Source: Candidatus Aminicenantes bacterium
Lineage (GTDB): Bacteria; Acidobacteriota; Aminicenantia; Aminicenantales; UBA4085
Assembly: GCA_026393855.1 (NCBI GenBank)
Contig: JAPKZJ010000014.1
Span: 1-47,137 of the forward strand
Direction: 5' to 3'
DNA: 47,137 nucleotides
In this document: one piece after another, positions 6,785 to 15,221 of the stretch
Position numbering within the stretch: the first letter of the stretch is position 1
Layout of the letters: each line of letters opens with the position of its first letter
The notes under the pieces: model-generated
Seen by the model: only the letters and a program-made list of their open reading frames with translations
What the model was told of the DNA's origin: nothing
Database searches by the model: none
Translations under genes and position numbers: made by a program

Positions 6785-7986
6785 GACGGTCCGCCCGAAC
6801 GATGCCGCTTGAAGATCAAGCGAAGCGTCCCCGGCAATTCCCCCAGGGTGCCGTTCATGAGGTAGAAATACGTCACCGCCCAATTCGCCAGAACAACGGC
6901 GAGGCCGAAGAGGAACATCCCGGCGCTCATCAGGGCCCAGCCCGAGAGGATGTTGCCGACTACGCATCCGGTGGCCAGGGAAGCCCCCGCACCGACCAGA
7001 AAGCCGCCCGCGGCCGCCGTTACGACCTGTCCGGGAGGCTTCGGAGCCAGCCGGATGCGACCCGTCAGGGAGGCCGCGGCCCTCGCCGAGGCCGCGGCTG
7101 CCGATGACGCGACGGTCGAGGCCGGCGGGCCGAAGACATGGGCAAGATGGTTGTCGGTGATGAGCTCCTGGATATTGAGGACGCCGTGGGTAACGCCGAT
7201 CGGATAATTGCGGCCCGAAGCCGCCGAAGAAATCAGGGAGAAAGCCACCACGACGCCGACGGCCAAGCCCGCCTGCCAAGGCCGCCACGGCTTCGTCAGC
7301 CAAGAGCTTTTTATGCCCGCATCAGGGCGGCTGGCCGTAGGGGACGCGGCGCGGCGGCGAAGCAGCCCGGCGATCAGCAGAGTCACGACGAAGAGTATTA
7401 AGGCCCAGGCCCAGAAAGGCAGCCCGGTCAACGACGGCAGCGTCACGGGTCCGCCGTTCGAAGCAACCGATTTGATCGACTTGAGAGTGCCGTTGAGCTT
7501 GGCGAGAGGGCCGTGTTCGACGAAAGCGATCCCGGAGGGGATTGTGAGAAGCGCGACGATCGAATTCAGGTTGCCGCCCGCCGCCTTATAAAGGCATCCG
7601 CTGATGCATCCCCCGGCCAGCACCGTCCCGGCGCCGAATATAAGCCCCCCCAGGATGGCATTCGCCCACAGCAGAGGCTTGGGCGCCAGGGTCGCCAGGC
7701 CGGCGGCCTGCATCACGGCGAAGAAGATCATGGCCGTGACGATCGCCGTCCATATGCCGAATGCTTTCCGGCCGTCGCGCATAAGCAGGATCTCGCTGAA
7801 GGCCGATGCCCCGCAGAGATCTCCCTTGGCCAGGAAGAAGCCGAACAATTGGCCGATCGGAACGGCGGTCCAAACCCAATGCCGGGTTAAGGCTGCGGCC
7901 AGAAGGAAGGCCAACGCGGCCAGAATGTTCAGCCAGAAGAGGAGCCAACGCGGACGGCCGTCGTCATTTTTCCCGGATGAAACCAT
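6781..7986 (-). CDS. YeeE/YedE-family sulfur-compound transporter
   Basis: 401 residues, about ten membrane segments. Two internally related glycine/cysteine motifs, LAGGCISGCLYKAAGG near residue 120 and LATGCVVGNILSGW near residue 340, plus GDLCGASAF near residue 55, are the signature of the YeeE/YedE (DUF395, TsuA-like) family, which imports thiosulfate through conserved cysteines. A ~60-residue loop around 290-330 is Ala/Ser-rich. It lies 51 bp after the permease gene and is coupled to the cupin gene by a 4-bp overlap. Thiosulfate is the best-supported substrate class; the real one is not known. Confidence 0.82.
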   Translation of the reverse strand: MVSSGKNDDGRPRWLLFWLNILAALAFLLAAALTRHWVWTAVPIGQLFGFFLAKGDLCGASAFSEILLMRDGRKAFGIWTAIVTAMIFFAVMQAAGLATLAPKPLLWANAILGGLIFGAGTVLAGGCISGCLYKAAGGNLNSIVALLTIPSGIAFVEHGPLAKLNGTLKSIKSVASNGGPVTLPSLTGLPFWAWALILFVVTLLIAGLLRRRAASPTASRPDAGIKSSWLTKPWRPWQAGLAVGVVVAFSLISSAASGRNYPIGVTHGVLNIQELITDNHLAHVFGPPASTVASSAAAASARAAASLTGRIRLAPKPPGQVVTAAAGGFLVGAGASLATGCVVGNILSGWALMSAGMFLFGLAVVLANWAVTYFYLMNGTLGELPGTLRLIFKRHRSGGPS

Positions 7987-8037
7987 TGGAGACCTCCCGT
8001 CATCGAATTGTCCGTACCGCCCGCTCGCGCGGTCGCT

Positions 8038-9063
8038 TTAAAAAACCATGTTGAATATGAACCCGACGATCATGATCCCGACGGCCACGACGCCGAAGAA
8101 GACGGCCAGCAGCTTGGGCCGCAGGACTTTGCGCAGGATGACGGCCTCCGGGAACGACAGCCCGATGACCGACATCATGAAGGCCAGGGCCGTGCCGAGC
8201 GAAGCGCCCTTTTCCAGCAGGGCCTGGACGATGGGGATGATCCCGGCGGCATTGGAATAAAGGGGCACGCCGATCAGGACCGAAACCGGCACCGACCACC
8301 AGGCCGACTTGCCCATGATCGAGGCCATGAAGTTTTGCGGCACATAGCCGTGGACGAAGGCGCCGACGGCGATCCCGGCGACGACATAAGGCCAGACTTT
8401 GCCGACGATCTCCTTGACCGCGGCTCGCCCGGCGGCGACGCGCGCGGCAAAAGAAACCCGACCCTCTTCCAAGGCGGACGGGCCGCCTTTCATTTCATAG
8501 ACCCAGGGTTCGACCCAGCGCTCCAGCCGGAGGCGGCCGATGATCCAGCCGGCCGTGATCGCGATCGCGAGGCCGGTGGCCATATACAGCGCGGCTGTTT
8601 TCCAGCCGAACAGGCCGAACAGAAGCACGACCGCGACTTCGTTGATCATCGGGGCGGCGATGAGGAAGGAAAAGGTGACGCCGAGCGGGATGCCGGCCTC
8701 GACAAAGCCGAGGAACAGCGGCACCGCCGAACAGGAACAGAACGGGGTGACGATGCCGAGGGCCGCAGCCATGACGTTGCCTAGAAGAAGCGACCGCCCT
8801 TCGAGCAAACGGCGCGTTTTTTCCGGAGCGAAAAAAGTCCGGATGATTCCGACCACGAAGACGATCAGGACCAGAAGCAGCATGACCTTGGGGACATCGA
8901 ACAGAAAGAAGCGGACCGTCTCGGCCAAATGGCCGCCGGGCGTCAGTCCGAAAAGGCCGAACGTCAGAGCGTCGGAGATCCGGCCCAAGTTGGCGTAGAG
9001 GGCGGCCCAGGCGCCGACCGAGAGGATGGGGATAAGGAGTCGAAGAGGAGACTGTATTCGCAT
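8038..9063 (-). CDS. DUF318/YraQ-type permease (ArsP-like)
   Basis: 341 residues with about eight membrane segments. The motif TPFCSCSAVPLFLGF (~113-127), with two Cys, is typical of the permease family that includes ArsP, an exporter of trivalent organoarsenicals; a second half-motif is VPLYSNAAGIIPIVQALL near residue 267. It is the first gene of the minus operon and is divergent from arsR across a shared operator at 9078-9106. A GAAGG Shine-Dalgarno precedes the ATG. Export of an arsenical or another thiophilic compound is likely but unproven. Confidence 0.8.
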   Translation of the reverse strand: MRIQSPLRLLIPILSVGAWAALYANLGRISDALTFGLFGLTPGGHLAETVRFFLFDVPKVMLLLVLIVFVVGIIRTFFAPEKTRRLLEGRSLLLGNVMAAALGIVTPFCSCSAVPLFLGFVEAGIPLGVTFSFLIAAPMINEVAVVLLFGLFGWKTAALYMATGLAIAITAGWIIGRLRLERWVEPWVYEMKGGPSALEEGRVSFAARVAAGRAAVKEIVGKVWPYVVAGIAVGAFVHGYVPQNFMASIMGKSAWWSVPVSVLIGVPLYSNAAGIIPIVQALLEKGASLGTALAFMMSVIGLSFPEAVILRKVLRPKLLAVFFGVVAVGIMIVGFIFNMVF

Positions 9064-9077
9064 GGTGAAGAGCCTTC

Positions 9078-9106
9078 TTGATTATATGAAGAAATTATCA
9101 TATACT
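9078..9106 (+). promoter_or_regulatory. ArsR promoter with embedded operator, divergent region
   Basis: TTGATT (9078-9083), a 17-nt spacer and TATACT (9101-9106) form a sigma70-type promoter for arsR. The inverted repeat TATATGA-N8-TCATATA (9083-9089/9098-9104) fills the spacer. On the minus strand a TATAAT (9086-9081) inside the same site serves the divergent permease operon. A repressor bound here would block both directions. Confidence 0.75.
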
Positions 9107-9128
9107 AATATGCCACGAGAGGTCAAGA

Positions 9129-9524
9129 ATGGCGAACGACATGCTGCCCGTCCTGAAAGCCCTTTCCGAGCGGACCCGTTTGCGGATCATACGGCTCCTC
9201 ATGGAGCAGGATCTGTGCGTCTGCGAGATCATGTTCGTCCTGGGCCTGGCCCAATCGCGCCTCTCCCACCAGCTCCGGATCCTCCGGGCGGCCGGACTCG
9301 TCGAAGACATGCGGGACGGACAGTGGATCATTTACCGTATCGCCCCCGGGATGCAGGCCACCATTACCCGGCTTTTCGCGCTCTTCCCGAGAGCGACGGC
9401 CAAGGATATCGAAGACGACCTCAAGGATCGGAAGAAGCTGAAGGCTTGCCTTGAAAAAGATTTCCGCAAGAAAAAGACCGGCGACGGCATAGGCAAAGCG
9501 GCGACGGCCGGCATCTCAATCTGA
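9129..9524 (+). CDS. ArsR/SmtB-family repressor
   Basis: 131 residues with the winged-helix fold: LKALSERTRLRIIRLLMEQ, then DLCVCEIMFVLGLAQSRLSHQLRILRAAG. The CxC in the DLCVCE motif matches the alpha-3 As(III)/Sb(III) sensing site of ArsR proteins. The C-terminal ~40 residues are Lys-rich. It is autoregulated if the operator at 9083-9104 is real, and it heads a run of 14 same-strand genes with short gaps. Start ATG 9129 follows GAGAGG. Confidence 0.9.
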   Translation: MANDMLPVLKALSERTRLRIIRLLMEQDLCVCEIMFVLGLAQSRLSHQLRILRAAGLVEDMRDGQWIIYRIAPGMQATITRLFALFPRATAKDIEDDLKDRKKLKACLEKDFRKKKTGDGIGKAATAGISI

Positions 9525-9538
9525 ACAGGAGCATGAAC

Positions 9539-9781
9539 ATGGACATCAAAGTATTGGGCCCGGGCTGCGCCCGCTGCCACGATCTCGAGAAGCGGGTACG
9601 CACGGCAGTGGCCGAGGCCGGCATCGCGGCCGAGATCGAGAAGATCGAGGATATCCAGAAGATCATGACCTACCACATCATGGCCACCCCCGGGCTGGTC
9701 ATCGACGGCGCGGTGAAATCGGCGGGCCGGCTGCCCTCGGTCGAAGAAATCAAAACATGGATTCAGGAGAAGAAAGGCTAA
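9539..9781 (+). CDS. Small thioredoxin-fold redox-disulfide protein (MTH895 type)
   Basis: 80 residues with the redox motif GPGCARCHDLEKRV at the N-terminus (CxxC) and a thioredoxin-like ending in which TPGLVIDG carries the cis-proline. These small glutaredoxin-like proteins often follow ArsR and DUF318 permeases. The start at ATG 9539 has AGGAG 7 nt upstream; ATG 9533 is too close to it. The stop overlaps the next start by 1 bp. It may supply electrons to arsenate reductase. Confidence 0.85.
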   Translation: MDIKVLGPGCARCHDLEKRVRTAVAEAGIAAEIEKIEDIQKIMTYHIMATPGLVIDGAVKSAGRLPSVEEIKTWIQEKKG

Positions 9782-10269
9782 TGAACAGAAAGACGTCGAC
9801 TTCGCTTCTGGCCGCGACCGCCGCCCTTGCCGTCCTTTTGTCCGGCCCCGCTTGCGCACCCTCGAAATCCTCCGGCGAGCCGGCCCCTCCTCCCTCGACG
9901 GCCCCGGTGTCTACGCCTCCCGTCGCCACGGCCCAATCGGCGGCCGAGGGGACCGTCCTCGTCACCGATAATCTTCATATCGATTTTTCGAAACACCTGG
10001 TCACGTTCATCGAGCTGGGCGCCGACAAATGCATCCCCTGCAAGGCCATGCAGCCGATCATGAAGGAAATCGCCGCGGAGTATAAGGGCCAAGTTCAGGT
10101 CGTCTTCTACGACGTCTGGAAGAACCCCGAGCCGGGCCGCAAATACGGCATCCAGCTCATCCCGACCCAGGTCTTTATGGATAAGAATGGAAAGGAGCTT
10201 TTTCGGCACACAGGGCTTTTCCCCAAGCCGGAGCTGGTCGCGTTCCTGAAGAAGCAAGGGGTTCATTGA
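9781..10269 (+). CDS. Exported thioredoxin-domain protein
   Basis: 162 residues: an N-terminal signal sequence (LLAATAALAVLLSGPACA), a Pro/Ser/Ala-rich linker to about residue 50, then a thioredoxin domain. The active site is DKCIPCKAM (CxxC) and the cis-Pro loop is IQLIPTQVFMD. Cys-25 after SGPA might be lipidated, but the lipobox is not canonical, so simple export is equally likely. It is directly upstream of a CcdA-type membrane reductase, the usual partner that keeps such a periplasmic thioredoxin reduced. Confidence 0.85.
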   Translation: MNRKTSTSLLAATAALAVLLSGPACAPSKSSGEPAPPPSTAPVSTPPVATAQSAAEGTVLVTDNLHIDFSKHLVTFIELGADKCIPCKAMQPIMKEIAAEYKGQVQVVFYDVWKNPEPGRKYGIQLIPTQVFMDKNGKELFRHTGLFPKPELVAFLKKQGVH

Positions 10270-10280
10270 GGAGTCCTCAA
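10266..10280 (+). other. Palindrome over the stop/Shine-Dalgarno between trx and ccdA
   Basis: TTGAGGA-G-TCCTCAA is a perfect 15-nt dyad covering the thioredoxin stop codon and the GAGGAG ahead of ccdA. Folded in RNA (5-bp stem, 5-nt loop) it would hide that ribosome-binding site. Confidence 0.4.
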
Positions 10281-10284
10281 TAAC

Positions 10285-10974
10285 ATGAGCACCCTCTTCG
10301 GCGACGTCGCCCTGCTGCTCCAGAACAACCCCTGGCTGGCGGTCGTCGCCGTTTTCGTCGGCGGGGTGACGACGGCGCTGAATCCCTGCGTCCTGGCCAT
10401 GATCCCGCTTCTGATGGGCGTCGTGGCGGGCAACCGCGAAACGACGACCGTGAAGCGTTCGCTTCTTTTTTCCCTATTCTTTGTTCTGGGCCTGGCGGCG
10501 ACATTCACGGCCTTGGGTCTCATCTCGGCTCTTCTGGGCCGCATGTTCGGGGACATCGGCGCCTTCTGGAAGTACGTTGTCGCCGGAGTCTGCCTGGTCA
10601 TGGGGCTTCATTTGCTGGGCCTTTTCAAATGGAAACTCGGCTTTTCGACCGGCGTCCGGGTTCAAAAGCGAGGCTTTCTGGGCGCCTTCCTGTTGGGCCT
10701 GCTGTTCGGCGTCGTTTCGACCCCTTGCGCCGTTCCCATTCTGGCCGTCTTATTGACCTTCGTGGCCGAGAAAGGCAACGTCGCCTACGGTGGCTTTCTA
10801 CTTTTCGTCTATGCCCTGGGCCATTCGGCCCTCATCCTCGTCGCCGGGACGTCGGTCGGCGCGGCCAAAGCTCTCTTGGAATCGAAAGGGCTGCGGAAAG
10901 CGCACGGCATCATCCAGAAGATCGCCGGCATTTTGATCATCGGCATGGGGCTATACTTCCTCTTCGGCAGATGA
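10285..10974 (+). CDS. CcdA/DsbD-type membrane thiol-disulfide transporter
   Basis: 229 residues, six membrane segments. The first catalytic Cys lies in [15 protein letters not shown] (~27-41) and the second in [19 protein letters not shown] (~145-163), the paired Pro-Cys motifs of CcdA. It passes electrons from cytoplasmic thioredoxin across the membrane to exported thioredoxin-like proteins, here most likely the product of the preceding gene. Start ATG 10285, 15 bp after the previous stop. Confidence 0.88.
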   Translation: MSTLFGDVALLLQNNPWLAVVAVFVGGVTTALNPCVLAMIPLLMGVVAGNRETTTVKRSLLFSLFFVLGLAATFTALGLISALLGRMFGDIGAFWKYVVAGVCLVMGLHLLGLFKWKLGFSTGVRVQKRGFLGAFLLGLLFGVVSTPCAVPILAVLLTFVAEKGNVAYGGFLLFVYALGHSALILVAGTSVGAAKALLESKGLRKAHGIIQKIAGILIIGMGLYFLFGR

Positions 10975-11011
10975 CGGATATCAGAGAAATAGATTTGCAA
11001 GGAGGCTCGTG

Positions 11012-12082
11012 ATGACTCCCGGAAACGCACGACTCAAGCTGCTGGACCGCTACTTGACTCTTTGGATATTCGCGGCCATGGCCGCCGGCGTCGCCCTGGG
11101 CTATTTCGTCCCGGCCGTCGTCGGGTTCATCAACAAATTCCAATCGGGGACGACCAACATCCCTATCGCCATAGGCCTGATCCTGATGATGTATCCGCCC
11201 TTGGCCAAAGTGAAGTACGAAGAGCTCGGCGACGTTTTCCGCAACGGCAAAGTTCTGGCCCTGTCGCTTGTCCAGAACTGGGTCATCGGCCCAATCCTCA
11301 TGTTCGCCCTGGCCGTGATCTTCCTGCGCGGCTACCCCCATTACATGTACGGGCTGATCATGATCGGCCTGGCCCGATGCATCGCCATGGTCATCGTCTG
11401 GAACGAATTGGCCCACGGCGACACGGAATACGCGGCCGGCCTGGTCGCCTTCAACTCGATCTTCCAGGTCCTGTTCTTCTCGGTCTACGCCTACGTCTTC
11501 ATCACGGTCCTGCCGGGCTGGTTCGGATTGAAAGGCACGGCCGTAGCCATCACCATCGGTGCGATCGCCAAAAGCGTTTTCATATACCTGGGCATTCCCT
11601 TCCTGGCCGGTATCATTACCCGGTTCACGATGCTCAAGCTCAAGGGCAAAGTCTGGTACGAAACCAAGTTCATCCCCCGCATCAGCCCCATCACCCTGAT
11701 CGCCCTGCTGTTCACCATCGTGGTCATGTTCTCGCTCAAGGGCGAGTTCATCGTCAAGATTCCGCTCGACGTCCTGCGGATCGCCGTGCCGCTCGTCCTC
11801 TACTTCGTCATCATGTTCATGGTCTCGTTCTTTATGAGCCGGAAGATCGGAGCCGGGTATCCGGTCACGGCGACCCTGTCCTTTACCGCGGCCAGCAACA
11901 ACTTCGAGCTGGCCATCGCCGTGGCCGTGGCCGTCTTCGGCATCAACTCGGGCGAGGCCTTCGCCGCCGTCATCGGCCCGCTCATCGAGGTGCCGGTGAT
12001 GATCGGGCTGGTCAACGTGGCCTTGCGACTTCGGAAACGCTATTTCGCCGCCCGGGCCGGGACAGAAAGGACGCCGGCATGA
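11012..12082 (+). CDS. ACR3-family arsenite efflux transporter
   Basis: 356 residues, ten membrane segments. Family signatures include [19 protein letters not shown] (~124-142) with the essential Cys, and [20 protein letters not shown] followed by [13 protein letters not shown] near the C-terminus. ACR3 proteins export arsenite using the proton gradient. ATG 11012 is preferred over GTG 11009 because AGGAGG lies 6 nt upstream. The stop overlaps the methyltransferase start by 4 bp. This gene fixes the arsenic identity of the operon. Confidence 0.92.
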   Translation: MTPGNARLKLLDRYLTLWIFAAMAAGVALGYFVPAVVGFINKFQSGTTNIPIAIGLILMMYPPLAKVKYEELGDVFRNGKVLALSLVQNWVIGPILMFALAVIFLRGYPHYMYGLIMIGLARCIAMVIVWNELAHGDTEYAAGLVAFNSIFQVLFFSVYAYVFITVLPGWFGLKGTAVAITIGAIAKSVFIYLGIPFLAGIITRFTMLKLKGKVWYETKFIPRISPITLIALLFTIVVMFSLKGEFIVKIPLDVLRIAVPLVLYFVIMFMVSFFMSRKIGAGYPVTATLSFTAASNNFELAIAVAVAVFGINSGEAFAAVIGPLIEVPVMIGLVNVALRLRKRYFAARAGTERTPA

Positions 12083-12897
12083 TCTCCCTTCGGTCCGCGC
12101 TCCCAAGTCATCGGATCGGAATCACTCTCGTTTTCCTCGCTTTGTGCGGCGCCATGTCGTCCTGCCAAGCCGACAAGGCTCCCCCCGCGTCCAACGGCAT
12201 GAAGTATACGGCTGAGGAGATGGATCGCATCTCCCAGACGCTCTTTAAGCCCATCTACGTTCATCTCGCCCAGCAAATCCAGCGTGATTATCAAATCAAA
12301 AGCGGCGTCTGTATCGAAGCAGGGTCGGGCTCCGCGTCCTGGGCCATCGAGATCGCCAAATCTTCGGATCTAAAAGTGACCGCGGTCGATATCGATCCCG
12401 CGGCCGTCAAGCTGGCCCGCAAAAACATCCGCCGGGCCGGTGTTTCCGCCAAGGTCGAAGCCCTCGAAGCGGATGTCGCAAAAATGCCCTTCCCCGACGA
12501 TTACGCGGACATAGTCGTCAGCCGCGGGTCCTATATGTTCTGGAAGGACAAGGTCAAAGCCTTCGCTGAAATTCGACGCGTGCTTAAACCGGGCGGCCTC
12601 GCCTACATCGGGGGCGGGCTGGGAAACATGCTTCCCCCGGCGGATCGCGAGCACATCCGTGACGTCATGGCCAAGGAGAATATCGGCCCCCCGCCCGAGC
12701 TGGAAGTCGGGTTCGAGGAGATGGGCAAAATCCTTCGGGCCGCGGGCATCAACCTCTTCCGGCTGGCGACCGATGAAAGCTGTCTTTGCGGTCTATGGGT
12801 GGAGTTTCGCAAGCCGACGAAATCGATCGATTCCGGCCGGGGCGACAAAATTGCCGCTTCCACTGACGCCGTTCGGAAGGATACGGAGGGACTTTGA
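12079..12897 (+). CDS. Class I SAM-dependent methyltransferase with lipoprotein-like signal
   Basis: 272 residues. A Rossmann methyltransferase domain starts near residue 80: [14 protein letters not shown] (SAM loop), [14 protein letters not shown] (acidic ribose contact), [18 protein letters not shown], and a [13 protein letters not shown] strand. A CLC pair occurs near residue 235. Oddly, the first 30 residues form a signal peptide ending in MSSC, a lipobox, which would place the enzyme outside the cytoplasm away from SAM. Translation from ATG 12199 would give a cytoplasmic enzyme but has no Shine-Dalgarno. It is coupled to the ACR3 gene by ATGA. Arsenical methylation is tempting, but the classical ArsM cysteine pattern is not seen. 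Confidence 0.78.
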   Translation: MISLRSALPSHRIGITLVFLALCGAMSSCQADKAPPASNGMKYTAEEMDRISQTLFKPIYVHLAQQIQRDYQIKSGVCIEAGSGSASWAIEIAKSSDLKVTAVDIDPAAVKLARKNIRRAGVSAKVEALEADVAKMPFPDDYADIVVSRGSYMFWKDKVKAFAEIRRVLKPGGLAYIGGGLGNMLPPADREHIRDVMAKENIGPPPELEVGFEEMGKILRAAGINLFRLATDESCLCGLWVEFRKPTKSIDSGRGDKIAASTDAVRKDTEGL

Positions 12898-12945
12898 AAG
12901 CGCTCCCGACGAATCCGGCGACGCCGGTCCCAATCGGGAGGATCT

Positions 12946-14253
12946 ATGGGTGAGGGCGGACGTAATCGAGAGGAGCCCGCGCCCCGGCCGGCCGCGGCCG
13001 GCGCGGATCATCCCACGCCCCGCCGTTTCTTGAGAGCCGGCGGCGGCCGGATCGTCCTACCGGCCGACTTGGTCAAGAAGCTCGGCACCTCGCTCGGCGC
13101 CCGCCTGGAAGTTCGAGAGCGAGACGGCCGACTCGAAATCCGGCCCAACATCCATAGCCTTTCCCGTCTCTATGTCGAGCCGACGTCCCGCTGCAACCTG
13201 GCCTGCCGCACCTGCATCCGGAATACCTGGAGGGAGCCGCTGGGCGACATGCCCTGGCCGCTCTTCCAGCGCCTCACGGCGCAGCTTGCCGATTTGCCCC
13301 ACCTGGAATCGGTCATGTTCGCGGGCTTCGGCGAGCCGACCGCTCACCCGGACATCCTGCGCATGATCCGGGCCGTCAAGAGCCGCGGCCTACGGGCGGA
13401 GATTACCACCAACGGCACTTTACTCGACGGCCCGATGATCGACGGTCTGCGTCGGGCGGGCCTGGATATGCTCTGGGCCTCTTTCGACTCGGCGGGCGAG
13501 GCTGGATTTGAGGATATCCGGAGAGGAGCGAAGTTCGGGCCGGTCGTCGCCGCTCTGCAAGCGCTGCAAGCGGGGAACATCAAGAGCGAGCACCCGATTA
13601 AGGTCGGGCTGTCCTTCGTCGTCATGCGCCGCAACGTGGCCGATCTCGAGGCCCTGGACGAGCTGGCGCGCAGGGTCGGCGCGGACAGGGTGCTGGTCAG
13701 CAACATCCTCCCTTACTCGGCCGAGATGGAAAAGGAGATGCTCTGCGCCCTGACCCTGACCACGGAGTCGTTCGCCGCCGCCGCGGCCAAGACGGAAGTC
13801 CGCCTGCCGCGCCTGGACATCACGCCCGCTACACGCGAGACGATCCTGCGCCTTCTACGCGGGTACGAAAACTTAAATCTGATGGGCAACCCGATCTTCG
13901 CCGAGACGAACTACTGCCGCTTCGTCGAAGACCGGACTTCGTTCATCCGCTGGGACGGCGCCGTGGCGCCCTGCATGGGCCTGCTGCACGGATACAAGAC
14001 GTTTCTTTACGGATACGAAAGGAATGTCAAACCCCATGGTTTTGGGAATATCGACCGTAATACTCTGAGCTCCGTCTGGAGATCTTCATCTTATCAAAGC
14101 TTCCGGGAGAGGGTTCGCGAATTTGACTTCGCGCCCTGCCATATCTGCGGGGGGTGCAATATGCTCGAAAACAACGAGGAGGACTGCTTGGGGAACGTCT
14201 TTCCCACCTGCGGCGGCTGCCTCTGGGCACAAGGCATCATTCAGTGCCCCTAG
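12946..14253 (+). CDS. Radical SAM/SPASM maturase, tungsten-cofactor-oxidoreductase maturase type
   Basis: 435 residues. An AbrB/SpoVT-like strand-rich domain (LRAGGGRIVLPADLVKKLG) occupies ~26-65. The radical SAM core follows with CNLACRTC (CX3CX2C, ~84-91), FAGFGEPTAHPD and EITTNGTLLDG. The C-terminus is Cys-rich (CHICGGCNM, NNEEDCLG, TCGGCLWAQGIIQCP), an extended SPASM auxiliary-cluster region. The order and ending match my memory of the maturase found beside tungsten aldehyde:ferredoxin oxidoreductases (TIGR04317-like). No such oxidoreductase is in this window. GGGAGG precedes the ATG. Family assignment from recall. Confidence 0.75.
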   Translation: MGEGGRNREEPAPRPAAAGADHPTPRRFLRAGGGRIVLPADLVKKLGTSLGARLEVRERDGRLEIRPNIHSLSRLYVEPTSRCNLACRTCIRNTWREPLGDMPWPLFQRLTAQLADLPHLESVMFAGFGEPTAHPDILRMIRAVKSRGLRAEITTNGTLLDGPMIDGLRRAGLDMLWASFDSAGEAGFEDIRRGAKFGPVVAALQALQAGNIKSEHPIKVGLSFVVMRRNVADLEALDELARRVGADRVLVSNILPYSAEMEKEMLCALTLTTESFAAAAAKTEVRLPRLDITPATRETILRLLRGYENLNLMGNPIFAETNYCRFVEDRTSFIRWDGAVAPCMGLLHGYKTFLYGYERNVKPHGFGNIDRNTLSSVWRSSSYQSFRERVREFDFAPCHICGGCNMLENNEEDCLGNVFPTCGGCLWAQGIIQCP

Positions 14254-14334
14254 AGCAGAGAACCGCTGAGCCGAATGGGAGCCGCCTTCGCGGTAATGTC
14301 CGGTCGGGCTCCTGATTCCGACAAGGAGGAACAC

Positions 14335-14793
14335 ATGGAATTCCTGGCAACAACGGTCGACAAGTTCACTTTTCGGGTTCCGACCGACCGCATCTTCACC
14401 CCGGAGGGGATCTGGTTTCAAGCGACAACCGAAGTCCAGCCGAACCGCTGGCGCATCGGCTTAACGGATTTCCTTCAACAACACAGCGGGGACCTGACGT
14501 TTGCCCTGATCCGCCCGGAAGGGACGCTGCTGACGATCGGCGCCGAGATCGGGACCATTGAGACGGTCAAGGCCAATCTCAGCCTGACATCTCCGGTCGC
14601 CGGAACCATCGTCACCGTCAATCTCGATCTCGAATTGACGCCTGAGCTTATCAATCAGGACCCTTATGAGAAAGGCTGGCTGGCCATGATCGAAGTCGCC
14701 GCGGACGACCCTCTCGCTTCCCGGCTCATGTCGCCCGCCGCTTACTTCGATCACATGAAGGGCCTGGCCGAGGCGGAGGTCCGATCCCGATGA
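14335..14793 (+). CDS. Glycine-cleavage H-like lipoyl carrier protein
   Basis: 152 residues. The core IGTIETVKANLSLTSPVAG aligns with the lipoyl-attachment segment of GcvH, and Lys-79 sits where lipoate is attached. The downstream INQDPYEKGWLAMIEV is the other H-protein hallmark. There are no glycine decarboxylase (P, T, L) genes around, so this is a stand-alone lipoyl carrier, comparable in idea to the lipoate-binding proteins of sulfur oxidation. An AAGGAGG Shine-Dalgarno 5 nt upstream decides ATG 14335; the earlier in-frame ATG has none. It overlaps the next gene by 4 bp. Confidence 0.8.
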   Translation: MEFLATTVDKFTFRVPTDRIFTPEGIWFQATTEVQPNRWRIGLTDFLQQHSGDLTFALIRPEGTLLTIGAEIGTIETVKANLSLTSPVAGTIVTVNLDLELTPELINQDPYEKGWLAMIEVAADDPLASRLMSPAAYFDHMKGLAEAEVRSR

Positions 14794-15221
14794 GCGGCGC
14801 CGGCAAGAAAGTGGTCGTCGTGCCTTGCAGCGGCATCGGCAAGTCGTTCGGGTCGGTCGCCCGTGAGGCAGGATATGACCTGGTCGAGGATCTTCGCCCC
14901 GAAAAGACTCTCCTGGTCGCCCTAGCTAAGTTGGTCATGGGCGATGAGGATGCCCGAAAGGCCGTCGCGGCTTGCCCGGCCGTAACCATCGACGGCTGCA
15001 AGCTGAATTGCGCCGCCAAGACGGTGCGTGAGAACGGCGGTCAAGTCGTCAAGGAAGTCGCGGTTCAGGAGGTTTACAGGCGGCACAAAGCCCTTAAGCC
15101 CGAGGGCGTCGCCGCGCTCAATCCGGCGGGTTGCGCCCTGGCCCGAGCCCTGGCAGATGAGCTTGTTCCCGTCGTGGACGCCATAACGGCGGCGGATGCC
15201 TCGGAGAAACCCCATGCCTAA
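14790..15221 (+). CDS. DGC-domain putative zinc-binding protein (first copy)
   Basis: 143 residues. The family hallmarks are VVPCSGIGKSFG at the N-terminus and CPAVTIDGCKLNCAAKT at ~61-77 (Asp-Gly-Cys with flanking Cys), followed by a C-terminal PAGCALARALADELV. The DGC domain (PF08859) is described as a putative zinc- or metal-binding domain of unknown function. Overlaps its neighbours on both sides (4 and 8 bp), so it is translated together with the lipoyl carrier and a longer DGC paralogue. Clusters of Cys suggest metal or persulfide handling. Confidence 0.8.
   Translation: MSGAGKKVVVVPCSGIGKSFGSVAREAGYDLVEDLRPEKTLLVALAKLVMGDEDARKAVAACPAVTIDGCKLNCAAKTVRENGGQVVKEVAVQEVYRRHKALKPEGVAALNPAGCALARALADELVPVVDAITAADASEKPHA

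Noticed and set aside
10937-12106. 389-codon minus-strand frame opposite the ACR3 gene
   Set aside because: Shadow of a clear membrane transporter; the product would be almost entirely Asp, Glu, Gly, His and Arg.
12079-12897. Calling the methyltransferase ArsM
   Set aside because: It sits next to ACR3, but the conserved ArsM cysteine arrangement is not visible, and the protein has a signal sequence.
12946-14793. Radical SAM and H-like genes as part of a glycine cleavage or lipoate-synthase system
   Set aside because: No gcvP, gcvT or lipA/lipB features; the radical SAM protein has the SPASM/W-maturase layout, not LipA.
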